Source of the DNA: Clostridia bacterium | GTDB lineage: Bacteria > Bacillota > Clostridia > Oscillospirales > Acutalibacteraceae | Assembly (NCBI GenBank): GCA_017624675.1 | Contig: JAGAMO010000002.1 | Span: forward strand, 62,001 to 126,000 | Length of the DNA: 64,000 nt | Direction: 5' to 3' | Part shown: positions 34,560 through 42,211 of the stretch, piece by piece | How the letters are laid out: every line of letters begins with the position of its first letter | Position numbering within the stretch: the stretch's first letter is position 1 | Made by a program: the position numbers and the translations under genes | Notes under the pieces: generated by a model | Told to the model about the DNA's origin: nothing | Databases searched by the model: none | Seen by the model: only the letters and a program-made list of their open reading frames with translations

Positions 34560-35284
34560 TAGGCTTCACCTCCCGCAGCGTTATCAGCAACAATTCTGCC
34601 GCCGTCAAGCATAATAACCCTGTGGTTAAAGTCACGTACAAGGTTATGGTCGTGTGTTACCATTAAAACGGTGGTGCCTAGCTTGTTAATTTCGGTAAGC
34701 ATTGAGACAATTTCATAAGACATATTGGGGTCAACATTACCTGTAGGCTCGTCCGCAATAATAAGGTCGGGGGAATTAACAAGCGCACGGGCAAGACCGA
34801 CACGCTGCTGCTCACCGCCCGAAAGCTGAGCGGGCATTGAACGGGCTTTGTGACCAAGCCCTACCTTGCTTAATGCCTTTGAAACCTCGCGGCGAATATC
34901 TCTGCCACTGGCACCTACAACATACATTGCAAAGGCAACATTATCAAATACATTCATTGTGGGGATTAAACGGAAATCCTGGAAAACGATTCCCATAGTA
35001 CGGCGAAGCAAAGGCACATGTTTGCGCTTCATAGTGGTAAGGTTAAAACCGTTAACGGTAATTTTACCGGTGTTAGCCTTTTCTTCACGCATAATAAGCT
35101 TCATAAATGTACTTTTACCCGCACCCGAAGAACCCACGACGAATACAAACTCGCCGGGATTTATCTTGATATTAACATCCTCCAAGGCGTGGGTGCCTGT
35201 TTGGTATGTTTTAGAAACCCCGCGAAACTCGATTATAGGTTTTTGCGGTTTTATATTTTCACTTGGCACGATTTGGTGTTCCAT
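34559..35284 (-). CDS. ftsE: Cell-division ATP-binding protein FtsE
   Basis: A 241-residue ABC ATPase. Walker [10 protein letters not shown] (about 52), Q-loop FQDFRLIP (about 101), signature LSGGEQQR (about 159), Walker [14 protein letters not shown] (about 180) and the H-loop THDHN are all intact. With FtsX it forms a divisome complex. It begins 17 nt after the regulator gene upstream, so the two are probably co-transcribed. Confidence 0.96.
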   Translation of the reverse strand: MEHQIVPSENIKPQKPIIEFRGVSKTYQTGTHALEDVNIKINPGEFVFVVGSSGAGKSTFMKLIMREEKANTGKITVNGFNLTTMKRKHVPLLRRTMGIVFQDFRLIPTMNVFDNVAFAMYVVGASGRDIRREVSKALSKVGLGHKARSMPAQLSGGEQQRVGLARALVNSPDLIIADEPTGNVDPNMSYEIVSMLTEINKLGTTVLMVTHDHNLVRDFNHRVIMLDGGRIVADNAAGGEA

Positions 35285-35301
35285 GTAAAGTTTATCATTC
35301 C

Positions 35302-36378
35302 TTAATATTTAATTGGGTTATTTTTTAAATACTTGTTAACCATTAAAGCAATCTTGAAGATAATTGCGTGGTCAAATTCTCTTAAGTCAAGACCTGTGAT
35401 TTTCTTGATTTTCTCAAGTCGGTAAACCAATGTATTTCTGTGAACAAAAAGTTTTCTTGATGTTTCGGAAACATTGAGGTTATTTTCAAAGAAACGCTGA
35501 ATTGTGAATAATGTCTCTTGGTCGAGAGTCTCGATAGAACCGAGTTTAAATACCTCTTTTAAGAAGGTTTCACAAAGTGTTGTGGGCAACTGATAGATAA
35601 GACGGGCGATTCCTAAATTATCATAGGAAACAATAGTCTTTTCATTATCAAATACCTTGCCAACCTCCAAAGCTGTTTGAGCCTCTTTGAAAGAACGAGC
35701 CAAATCCTTAAGATTGTCCACAGTAGTGCCAATACCGATAACTGCGTGAACAAAGAACTCGCCCGACATAGTATCAGCAATGGTTGAAGCTAACTTCTGA
35801 ATAGTTTTGGGGTCAATACCGGGTTTTGTTTCCTTAACCAAGGCAACATCGTTTTCGTTAATAACAATTACAAAATCCTTTGATTTATCGGGGAAAAGAT
35901 TTTGAACTATATCATAAACCGAAACATCGTTGTGTTCAACAGAACGGATTAAGAATACTGTGCGGTGAACATCGCTGTTAAAATAAAGTTCACGAGCCTT
36001 AATATAAATATCTCCCGGTAAGATATTATCAAGAATTACATTTTTGATAAAATTACTGCGGTCATATTTTTCATCGTAATAAAACTTTATGTTTGCAAAA
36101 GAAACTGCTAAAACACTCGCATATTTTGAGGCTAAAACATCGTCGCCCTCCACAAAAACAGTATAATTTGCAGACTGGGTTATTCCAAGGCTTTTATAGG
36201 TATTGCCGTCAAAGGCTACCGTTTCATTAGAACTTACAGTACCAACAGACATTGTTTCGCCGATTTTGCCAAGTTCTGAACAAGCAATAATAGTAAAGTT
36301 TTCATCAACCACACCAAAAGTTCTGTCGATAGACTCCTTCATCTGATGGATAACTCCCTGAAATAAGCGGTTTGACAT
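35302..36378 (-). CDS. PucR/CdaR-family transcriptional regulator
   Basis: About 358 residues with an N-terminal sugar-diacid/GAF-like sensory part (about 1-130), a central GGDEF-like CdaR domain (about 135-270) and a C-terminal PucR-type helix-turn-helix, NLNVSETSRKLFVHRNTLVYRLEKI (split around 300-325). The start is uncertain: ATG 36378 (MSNRLFQGV) fits family openings, but its best ribosome sites are GAGG only 2 nt away or AAAGGA 11 nt away; ATG 36414 is an alternative without a clear site. Its effector is unknown. The gene heads the ftsE-ftsX-M23-VanZ cluster. Confidence 0.85.
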   Translation of the reverse strand: MSNRLFQGVIHQMKESIDRTFGVVDENFTIIACSELGKIGETMSVGTVSSNETVAFDGNTYKSLGITQSANYTVFVEGDDVLASKYASVLAVSFANIKFYYDEKYDRSNFIKNVILDNILPGDIYIKARELYFNSDVHRTVFLIRSVEHNDVSVYDIVQNLFPDKSKDFVIVINENDVALVKETKPGIDPKTIQKLASTIADTMSGEFFVHAVIGIGTTVDNLKDLARSFKEAQTALEVGKVFDNEKTIVSYDNLGIARLIYQLPTTLCETFLKEVFKLGSIETLDQETLFTIQRFFENNLNVSETSRKLFVHRNTLVYRLEKIKKITGLDLREFDHAIIFKIALMVNKYLKNNPIKY

Positions 36379-36436
36379 ATCCTCACACATCCTTTGATTT
36401 ATATATAGATACAATTAAATAAAACTATACACATAC

Positions 36437-36465
36437 ATTCTACACAAAATTTTAGCATTTTGCAA
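36437..36465 (-). promoter_or_regulatory. Promoter of the pucR-like/ftsEX cluster
   Basis: Minus strand TTGCAA (36460-36465) and TAGAAT (36437-36442) with a 17-bp spacer; start near 36430. Confidence 0.75.
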
Positions 36466-36524
36466 GTAATATTCTTAAAAATACACAAAAAAGTTACAAA
36501 ATAATTACAGTAATTTTTGCCAAA

Positions 36525-36554
36525 AGAAAAAGCCCTCTAAAATTAGAGGGTTTT
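36525..36554. terminator. Terminator after the AbrB-like gene
   Basis: CCCTCT (36533-36538) pairs with AGAGGG (36545-36550), with A/T extensions. The A-run to the left gives a U tail on the minus strand. Confidence 0.75.
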
Positions 36555-36558
36555 AGGG

Positions 36559-36819
36559 TTATTCTGCACTATCTAACATGGAGTGCATTTTCTCAACGCA
36601 CTCTTTACAAATCAGATAATCATTGTAAGTTATAACATCGGTCAAAGAGTCACAAAAGAAGCAAGTGGGATGATATTTTTGTAATATTACCTTGTCGCCC
36701 TCCAGAAAAATTTCAAAGCTATCCTCGTCATTTTTAATATTTAACTGAGCGCGAATTTCCTTAGGAATTACTACTCTTCCCATCTTGTCAACCTGACGGA
36801 TTATTCCGGTAGATTTCAC
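36559..36819 (-). CDS. AbrB/SpoVT-type DNA-binding protein with a C-terminal Cys cluster
   Basis: An 86-residue protein. The N-terminal swapped-hairpin AbrB domain is clear (STGIIRQVDKMGRVVIPKEIR, split at residues 3-23). The C-terminal part has CFFC and CKEC (about 53-56 and 72-75), which could form a small zinc site. AbrB-like proteins control transition-state and sporulation genes. The ribosome site AAAGGAG precedes the start, and a strong promoter lies at 36841-36869. Confidence 0.9.
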   Translation of the reverse strand: MKSTGIIRQVDKMGRVVIPKEIRAQLNIKNDEDSFEIFLEGDKVILQKYHPTCFFCDSLTDVITYNDYLICKECVEKMHSMLDSAE

Positions 36820-36840
36820 ATTATCATCTCCTTTACAATT

Positions 36841-36869
36841 ATTATAACCTAAATGTCAAATATTGTCAA
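36841..36869 (-). promoter_or_regulatory. Promoter of the AbrB-like gene
   Basis: Minus strand TTGACA (36864-36869) and TATAAT (36841-36846), 17-bp spacer. A second TTGACA occurs 10 bp further in. The -35 lies inside the end of ung. Confidence 0.85.
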
Positions 36870-37534
36870 TCTATTTGCCAGTCAATCTCTTTTATACCGT
36901 TTGATTTAAGGATTTCGTTGGTTTTCGAAAAATGTCTGCAACCAAAGAAACCGCGACTTGCAGACAGGGGGCTTGGATGAACGCAAATCAGTTTTTTATG
37001 TATTGGGTTTGTTATGATTTCCGCCTTTTTCTGAGCGTTAGCACCCCACAGCAAAAATACAATGGGAGTATCCTTGCAGTTAAGCTCAGATATCACCCTA
37101 TCAGTGAATTTTTCCCAACCTTTTCCCTTGTGACTATTGGGATTCGCTTCCCTTACAGTCAGCACATTATTAAGCATTAAAACGCCCTGTTTTGCCCAAC
37201 TTACAAGCTCACCGTGTAAAGGAATTTCAAAGCCGATATCGGTTTTCAGTTCCTTGTAAATATTCTTCAAAGAGGGCGGCACCGCTACACCTTTTTTGAC
37301 CGAAAAGCAAAGTCCGTGAGCCTGTCCTTCTCCGTGATAAGGGTCCTGACCGATTATAACCGCCTTTGTATCGGCAAAAGAGGTGTATTTTAAAGCATTA
37401 AAAATATCATTCATATGGGGGTATATTTTGCAGGTGGAATATTCGCTTTTTAAGAACTCTCTAAGCTCCTTGTAATAAGGCTTTTCCCACTCGTCGGCTA
37501 AAATACTGTCCCAGTCGTTTCCAATTTTTACCAT
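36866..37534 (-). CDS. ung: Uracil-DNA glycosylase (family 1)
   Basis: A 222-residue DNA repair enzyme that removes uracil from DNA. The catalytic water-activating motif [18 protein letters not shown] and the leucine-loop motif [14 protein letters not shown] are intact, with [11 protein letters not shown] between. ATG 37534 (MVKIGNDWD) is preferred; it lies 2 nt after the lysA stop. It appears to be the last gene of the lysine-riboswitch-controlled dapA-lysA operon, an unusual companion for amino-acid synthesis genes. Confidence 0.95.
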   Translation of the reverse strand: MVKIGNDWDSILADEWEKPYYKELREFLKSEYSTCKIYPHMNDIFNALKYTSFADTKAVIIGQDPYHGEGQAHGLCFSVKKGVAVPPSLKNIYKELKTDIGFEIPLHGELVSWAKQGVLMLNNVLTVREANPNSHKGKGWEKFTDRVISELNCKDTPIVFLLWGANAQKKAEIITNPIHKKLICVHPSPLSASRGFFGCRHFSKTNEILKSNGIKEIDWQID

Positions 37535-37536
37535 AC

Positions 37537-38832
37537 TTAAACATCCAGTCTGCAAATATCTTCTACAGTCTCTCTTTTGACTACAATTCTGTCAGCTTTA
37601 TCCTTAATCATAACAACAGGAGGTTTTGGAATTCTGTTATAATTTGAAGCCATTGAATAGTTATAAGCGCCCGTTGTAAGCACCGCCAAAATGTCCCCTC
37701 TCTGAGGCTTTGGCATATTTATATTCTCTGCCACAATGTCGCCCGACTCACAGCATCTTCCCGCAACATCGGCAACAAAATTCTTTTCCTCATTCATTTT
37801 GTTTGCAATTTCCACAGTATACTTTGACTCATACAAAGCAAAACGGGGATTATCTGGCATTCCGCCATCCACCGAAACATAGTTTTTATAGCCTGTAATT
37901 TCCTTTACACTTCCAACAGTATAAAGTGTCATACCCGCGTCGGCAACAAGGCTTCTACCTGGCTCCATCTTGATTTTTGGTATGGCTATACCGTGTTTTT
38001 CACACTGTTTATTTAAAACTTCTGCAATCTCGCAAATTTTCTCTTCATAGTCAATTTCGGGGTCATCTTCTGTGTATTTAACACCAAAACCGCCTCCCAA
38101 ATTGAGCATTTCGGATGTGAAACCTAAAGATTTTTCAACCTCTGCTAAAAATCCAAACATCATATCCCCTGCAGTAACAAAGGGCTCTGATTCGAAGATT
38201 TGAGAACCTATATGACAGTGGAATCCTAAGAGTTTCACATTTTCACATTCTAAGATTTTTTGTGTAAGCTCCAGAGCCTGTCCTGTCTCAATAGCAACTC
38301 CGAATTTAGAGTCAACCGAGCCTGTGACAATCTTTTGGTGGGTGTGCGGGTCAATACCGGGTGAAACTCTCAAAAGAGCCTTTTGTACCACGCCCATTTC
38401 ACCTGCAATTTGGTTCAAAGCAACCATTTCATCTTCGTTATCAATAACGAAACAACCCACACCGTTTTCTATTGCAAAACGAATATCAGCGTCGGTTTTA
38501 TTGTTGCCGTGGAAGAAGCACCTTTCCATTGGGAAACCTGCCTTCAAGGCAGTGTAAAACTCTCCCGAAGAGACAGTGTCAATGTCAATTCCCTCGTCAT
38601 TTGCAATTTCATAAATGCACTTTGCACTAAATGCTTTACTTGCAAATTCGGGCGCGGAGCCTTTTGGGAAATACTTTAGCATTGCTTCCTTGTAGCTTCT
38701 TATATGCTCTCTTATTTTATTTTCGTCCATCAGATACAAAGGTGTGCCGTATTTTTGAGCCAAGAGCACAGTATCCATACCTGCAAAGGTTAAATGTCCC
38801 TCATTATTGAGGGACACATTGTTACAAATCAT
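37537..38832 (-). CDS. lysA: Diaminopimelate decarboxylase
   Basis: A 431-residue PLP enzyme that makes L-lysine from meso-diaminopimelate. The PLP lysine is in [10 protein letters not shown] (about 60-69), the Gly-rich phosphate site is [11 protein letters not shown] (about 245), EPGRS is at about 290, and [10 protein letters not shown] supplies the second-subunit Cys (about 366). It starts 14 nt after the dapA stop. Confidence 0.96.
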   Translation of the reverse strand: MICNNVSLNNEGHLTFAGMDTVLLAQKYGTPLYLMDENKIREHIRSYKEAMLKYFPKGSAPEFASKAFSAKCIYEIANDEGIDIDTVSSGEFYTALKAGFPMERCFFHGNNKTDADIRFAIENGVGCFVIDNEDEMVALNQIAGEMGVVQKALLRVSPGIDPHTHQKIVTGSVDSKFGVAIETGQALELTQKILECENVKLLGFHCHIGSQIFESEPFVTAGDMMFGFLAEVEKSLGFTSEMLNLGGGFGVKYTEDDPEIDYEEKICEIAEVLNKQCEKHGIAIPKIKMEPGRSLVADAGMTLYTVGSVKEITGYKNYVSVDGGMPDNPRFALYESKYTVEIANKMNEEKNFVADVAGRCCESGDIVAENINMPKPQRGDILAVLTTGAYNYSMASNYNRIPKPPVVMIKDKADRIVVKRETVEDICRLDV

Positions 38833-38846
38833 ATAAAATTTCCTCT

Positions 38847-39734
38847 TTAAATATTGATTCCTACGTTCTTCATTTCCTTATAAAGAACTTCACGGGCAGC
38901 ATCTTCCATTGGGGTTAAGGGCAAACGGAGGTAATCTTCACAAAAGCCCATTTTAGCCATAGCAGCCTTAACAGGAATGGGGTTAACCTCGCTGAATAGG
39001 GCATTTACCAAGGGCAAATACTTCAACTGCATTTCACAGGCTTTCTTAACATCACCCTCTTCGAATGCGCGACACATTTCACTAGACTCCTTGGGCAAAA
39101 GGTTTGACAACACTGAGATACAGCCCTTGCCTCCTAAAGACATAATGGGAACAACCTGGTCATCATTACCCGAATAGATAACAATATTATCGCCGCAAAG
39201 GTGTGCAATTTCAGCTACCTGAGAAATATCGCCGCTGGCTTCCTTGATAGCGTTAATCATAGGATGTTTTGAAAGTTCTAAAACAGTAGCAGGTTTAATG
39301 TTAACACCTGTGCGTGAAGGAACATTATAAAGAATAACGGGAACGGTTGAAACATCTGCAATTGCAGTAAACATCTTAACAAGTCCGTTTTGGGTTGCCT
39401 TATTGTAATATGGAGTAACAACCAATACACCGTCAACACCAACACTACAAGCATATTCGGTGAGTTCCAAAGCATAAGAGGTATCGTTAGAACCTGTACC
39501 TGCAATTACGGGAACTCTGCCCGCAATATGTCTTACAGCAAAGCTGATAGCCTCTTTATGCTCTGCATCAGTAAGGGTCGAGCCTTCACCTGTTGTTCCG
39601 CAAACCACGACAGCGTCTATTCCCTCGTTAATTTGCCAGTCAAGTAGTTTTCCAAAGGCTTCAAAATCTATTCCGTTTTCATTTGTAGGGGTAATAATGG
39701 CTGTAGCCATACCTTCAAAAATAGGGGTTTTCAT
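38847..39734 (-). CDS. dapA: 4-hydroxy-tetrahydrodipicolinate synthase
   Basis: A 295-residue enzyme for the first committed step of lysine/diaminopimelate synthesis (pyruvate plus aspartate semialdehyde). The Schiff-base lysine lies in NAIKEASGD (about 163), with YNVPSRTG (about 135) and GTTGEGSTLT (about 45) present. ATG 39734 is preferred because AAAGGAG precedes it; an upstream in-frame ATG at 39809 lies inside the riboswitch terminator region. Expression is controlled by the L-box leader at 39761-40005. Confidence 0.96.
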   Translation of the reverse strand: MKTPIFEGMATAIITPTNENGIDFEAFGKLLDWQINEGIDAVVVCGTTGEGSTLTDAEHKEAISFAVRHIAGRVPVIAGTGSNDTSYALELTEYACSVGVDGVLVVTPYYNKATQNGLVKMFTAIADVSTVPVILYNVPSRTGVNIKPATVLELSKHPMINAIKEASGDISQVAEIAHLCGDNIVIYSGNDDQVVPIMSLGGKGCISVLSNLLPKESSEMCRAFEEGDVKKACEMQLKYLPLVNALFSEVNPIPVKAAMAKMGFCEDYLRLPLTPMEDAAREVLYKEMKNVGINI

Positions 39735-39760
39735 AGTAAAATCTCCTTTAAAATAAACAT

Positions 39761-40005
39761 AAAAAATAGCCGATTGCTCGGCTATCCAAAAATCAGAAAA
39801 GCATAACAACCATTACATTTTATGCCCTTTAATCTGTTTTTGATAGCACTCCGCAAATGCGACAGTAAAGGGGATATTATTCCCAATTACCAGAAAAGCC
39901 TTATGCCTTTGGCTCTCTTCGGCGACCGTTCCTTTCGTTTAGGGTATCTTCCTGCCGGATTTAGCACCCCTAAATTACTTATAACAAGCCGCACCTCTAT
40001 CTTCC
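39761..40005 (-). promoter_or_regulatory. Lysine riboswitch (L-box) with terminator
   Basis: The minus-strand leader holds the L-box core AGAGGTGCGGC near its 5' end (about 39998-39988), GGTCGCCGAAGAGAGCC in the middle, and long paired arms typical of the five-helix lysine aptamer. A terminator pairs ATAGCCGA (39785-39778) with TCGGCTAT (39773-39766) and ends in six U (39766-39761). Lysine should favour termination before dapA. Confidence 0.92.
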
Positions 40006-40011
40006 TAAATT

Positions 40012-40040
40012 AATCTACCATAAAACGCAAAATTTGTCAA
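40012..40040 (-). promoter_or_regulatory. Promoter of the dapA-lysA-ung operon
   Basis: Minus strand TTGACA (40035-40040) and TAGATT (40012-40017) with a 17-bp spacer; start near 40005. Confidence 0.8.
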
Positions 40041-40044
40041 GTCG

Positions 40045-41385
40045 TTATCTATTGTGTTTGTTCTCCCTTTCTTTGCCGTTATAGGGAATATATCTCACTT
40101 TGCGTTTCTTGATTTTTGTATAATTCATAATTACACACCATACGGCAAAACCTACAACAGCCAAGCCTAATATCACATACACAACTATCATAGCTTTTGA
40201 AGTGAATATGCTCTTTATTACATCGGCGGTTTTTAACACAGCGTTAGCCTTAACATTTTCGCCCACAACCAAGTTAACTTTTCCTATAACCTTTTCGGCA
40301 AAAACAACCTCTGCCTCGCCCAAAACCGCTCCCTTTTTAACGGGTGCTTTAACGCTTTCGGAATAAAGTTTTGTGTTTATAACAATGGTCGATTCGTCCG
40401 CATCTTTTGGCAAAACCGAAATAAATGGTTTATCAAAATAAAGGGGCACAAAATCGGTTTCCATTGAAAGTTCTAAGGGAATTTCGCATACAGGCTCTGT
40501 AGAGTTTGCAATTTCTTTAAACTCAAAGTTATTAAACGCCCATCTAAAAAGGTTGGCGCACTCAACAAGTTCTTGCCTTTTCGACGGATTATTAGGAGAA
40601 TTCATTAAAATGCAAAGATAGTTATAACCATTATAAGAAGCGGTTGAGACAATACATCTGCCCGCCTCATCGGTATAACCCGTTTTGACACCCGAGGCAT
40701 AGCTGTATTCATAGCCCGAATTACTTCCCACAAGCAAGAAATTGGTTGTGGATAAAATTCTCTTGTCTTGCATATTGGTTGCGGGTAAAGTATATCTCGG
40801 TTTTGCACAAATTTCCTTAAAAGTTTTATTTTTCAAAGCATATTCGGTCATTTTATAAATATCAGCAACAGTAGTATAGTGCTTTGAATCGTGAATACCC
40901 ATTGGGTTTGTGAAATTGGTGTCATTCATACCGAGTTTTTTTGCGGTTTCGTTCATTTTTTTAACAAAAGCCTCGTGTGAACCGTAAAAATAATCGGCAG
41001 CAAGGCAACTTGCATCGCCAAAAGAACACATAATTATCATATGAAGCAAATCGGTGTGGGTAAACTCCTCCCCAACCTTAGTGTGAGAGTCGGTGACGCC
41101 TGTGCCCAAGATATCATTTCTTGCTTTCTTAGTCATTGTGATTTTAGAGTCGGGAGAATATTTGTCGCTCTCCAAAACCACCAAAGCGGTCATTATATTT
41201 GTAATAGCGGCAGGATAAACCTTTTTATTTTCGTTTTTACTAAATAAAGCTTCGCCTGTATCTAAAGAAACAAGCATACCCGATTTTGCGGTAATTTCGA
41301 AGCCTGTAACCTCGTAAGCCGAGATAGACATACAGGGAAAAATTATTAAAATTGACAAAATTATAAAAAATATTCTTTTAAGCAT
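40045..41385 (-). CDS. DacF-like D-alanyl-D-alanine carboxypeptidase homologue lacking catalytic residues
   Basis: A 446-residue exported protein: signal peptide (about 1-23), peptidase S11 (PBP5/DacF-like) domain (about 28-280), a PBP5 C-terminal-like beta domain (about 290-390) and a C-terminal membrane anchor (about 397-420) with a basic tail. The SxxK motif is AITN at residues 60-63, so both the nucleophile Ser and the Lys are gone. The SxN motif reads SFG (121-123). Only KTG (234-236) is intact. It is predicted not to hydrolyse D-Ala-D-Ala, though it may still bind peptidoglycan. No frameshift or stop is present, so the protein appears to be maintained. Confidence 0.88.
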   Translation of the reverse strand: MLKRIFFIILSILIIFPCMSISAYEVTGFEITAKSGMLVSLDTGEALFSKNENKKVYPAAITNIMTALVVLESDKYSPDSKITMTKKARNDILGTGVTDSHTKVGEEFTHTDLLHMIIMCSFGDASCLAADYFYGSHEAFVKKMNETAKKLGMNDTNFTNPMGIHDSKHYTTVADIYKMTEYALKNKTFKEICAKPRYTLPATNMQDKRILSTTNFLLVGSNSGYEYSYASGVKTGYTDEAGRCIVSTASYNGYNYLCILMNSPNNPSKRQELVECANLFRWAFNNFEFKEIANSTEPVCEIPLELSMETDFVPLYFDKPFISVLPKDADESTIVINTKLYSESVKAPVKKGAVLGEAEVVFAEKVIGKVNLVVGENVKANAVLKTADVIKSIFTSKAMIVVYVILGLAVVGFAVWCVIMNYTKIKKRKVRYIPYNGKERENKHNR

Positions 41386-41478
41386 AGAAATATCTCCGAA
41401 TATGTGATATACTGTGTATATATTTTAACATAACTTACCCAAAAATAAAAGTATAATTTTAAGTGTGGTGAAAAAAAC

Positions 41479-42156
41479 GTGGTTTACATTACCGGTGATA
41501 TGCACGGCTGTCTTGAAAGACTTTACGATAAAAACTTTCGCAAATTAAAAGCGGGTGATGTTTTAATTGTTGCGGGCGATTTTGGTTTTATATTTGACGG
41601 TTCTAAAACCGAGCGTCAGGTTATTGACTATCTTGCCACTCGCCGATTTGTTACCGCCTTTGTTGACGGCACACACGACAACATGAAAAAAATTAATTCC
41701 GCGAGAGAAACCTATTGGCACGGCGGAAAGGTGCATAGAATTAAAGGCAACCTTATCCATTTAATGAGGGGGCAGATTTTCAGCATTGAAGGCCACAGCT
41801 TTTTCACATTCGGCGGTGGTGAAAGCACCGATAAGGATATGCGAATTGAAAACGGTCTTTGGTGGCGTGAGGAAGAACCAACTCCACAGGAAATGGCAGA
41901 GGGCGCCAAGCGTTTGGACGAAGCCGGTTGTAAGGTTGACTACATTGTAACCCACGAGCCCCCATCCCTTGTTAAAAGTTCAATGCTCCTTTTAAGAGGA
42001 GACAGTGACCGCGTTAACAAATTGGGTGGTTATTTTGAAGAAATCGGTCGTTCTTGCGAATATAAACACTGGTATTTCGGCTCACTTCACGAGGATAGAC
42101 GCATTACTCCACACCACACCTGTGTTTTCAAAAAAATGATAGCTATTGGCGACTGA
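41479..42156 (+). CDS. Calcineurin-like metallophosphoesterase
   Basis: A 225-residue phosphoesterase with the metal-site motifs GDMHG (about 6), GDFG (about 33), DGTHDN (about 61, GTHD rather than the usual GNHD) and VTHEPP (about 157). GTG is the start; GGTG lies 8 nt upstream and TATAAT (41452-41457) about 20 nt upstream. No signal peptide is present, so it acts in the cytosol. The substrate may be a phosphoprotein or nucleotide. It lies just before the PASTA pseudokinase gene, which has its own promoter. Confidence 0.88.
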   Translation: MVYITGDMHGCLERLYDKNFRKLKAGDVLIVAGDFGFIFDGSKTERQVIDYLATRRFVTAFVDGTHDNMKKINSARETYWHGGKVHRIKGNLIHLMRGQIFSIEGHSFFTFGGGESTDKDMRIENGLWWREEEPTPQEMAEGAKRLDEAGCKVDYIVTHEPPSLVKSSMLLLRGDSDRVNKLGGYFEEIGRSCEYKHWYFGSLHEDRRITPHHTCVFKKMIAIGD

Positions 42157-42157
42157 C

Positions 42158-42185
42158 TTGACAGTCGTGGTAAAATAAATATAGA
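42158..42185 (+). promoter_or_regulatory. Promoter of the PASTA pseudokinase gene
   Basis: TTGACA (42158-42163) and TATAGA (42180-42185) with a 16-bp spacer; GGAGG (42200-42204) lies 7 nt before ATG 42212. Confidence 0.7.
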
Positions 42186-42211
42186 AAACCATCAATTTCG
42201 GAGGATTATTT

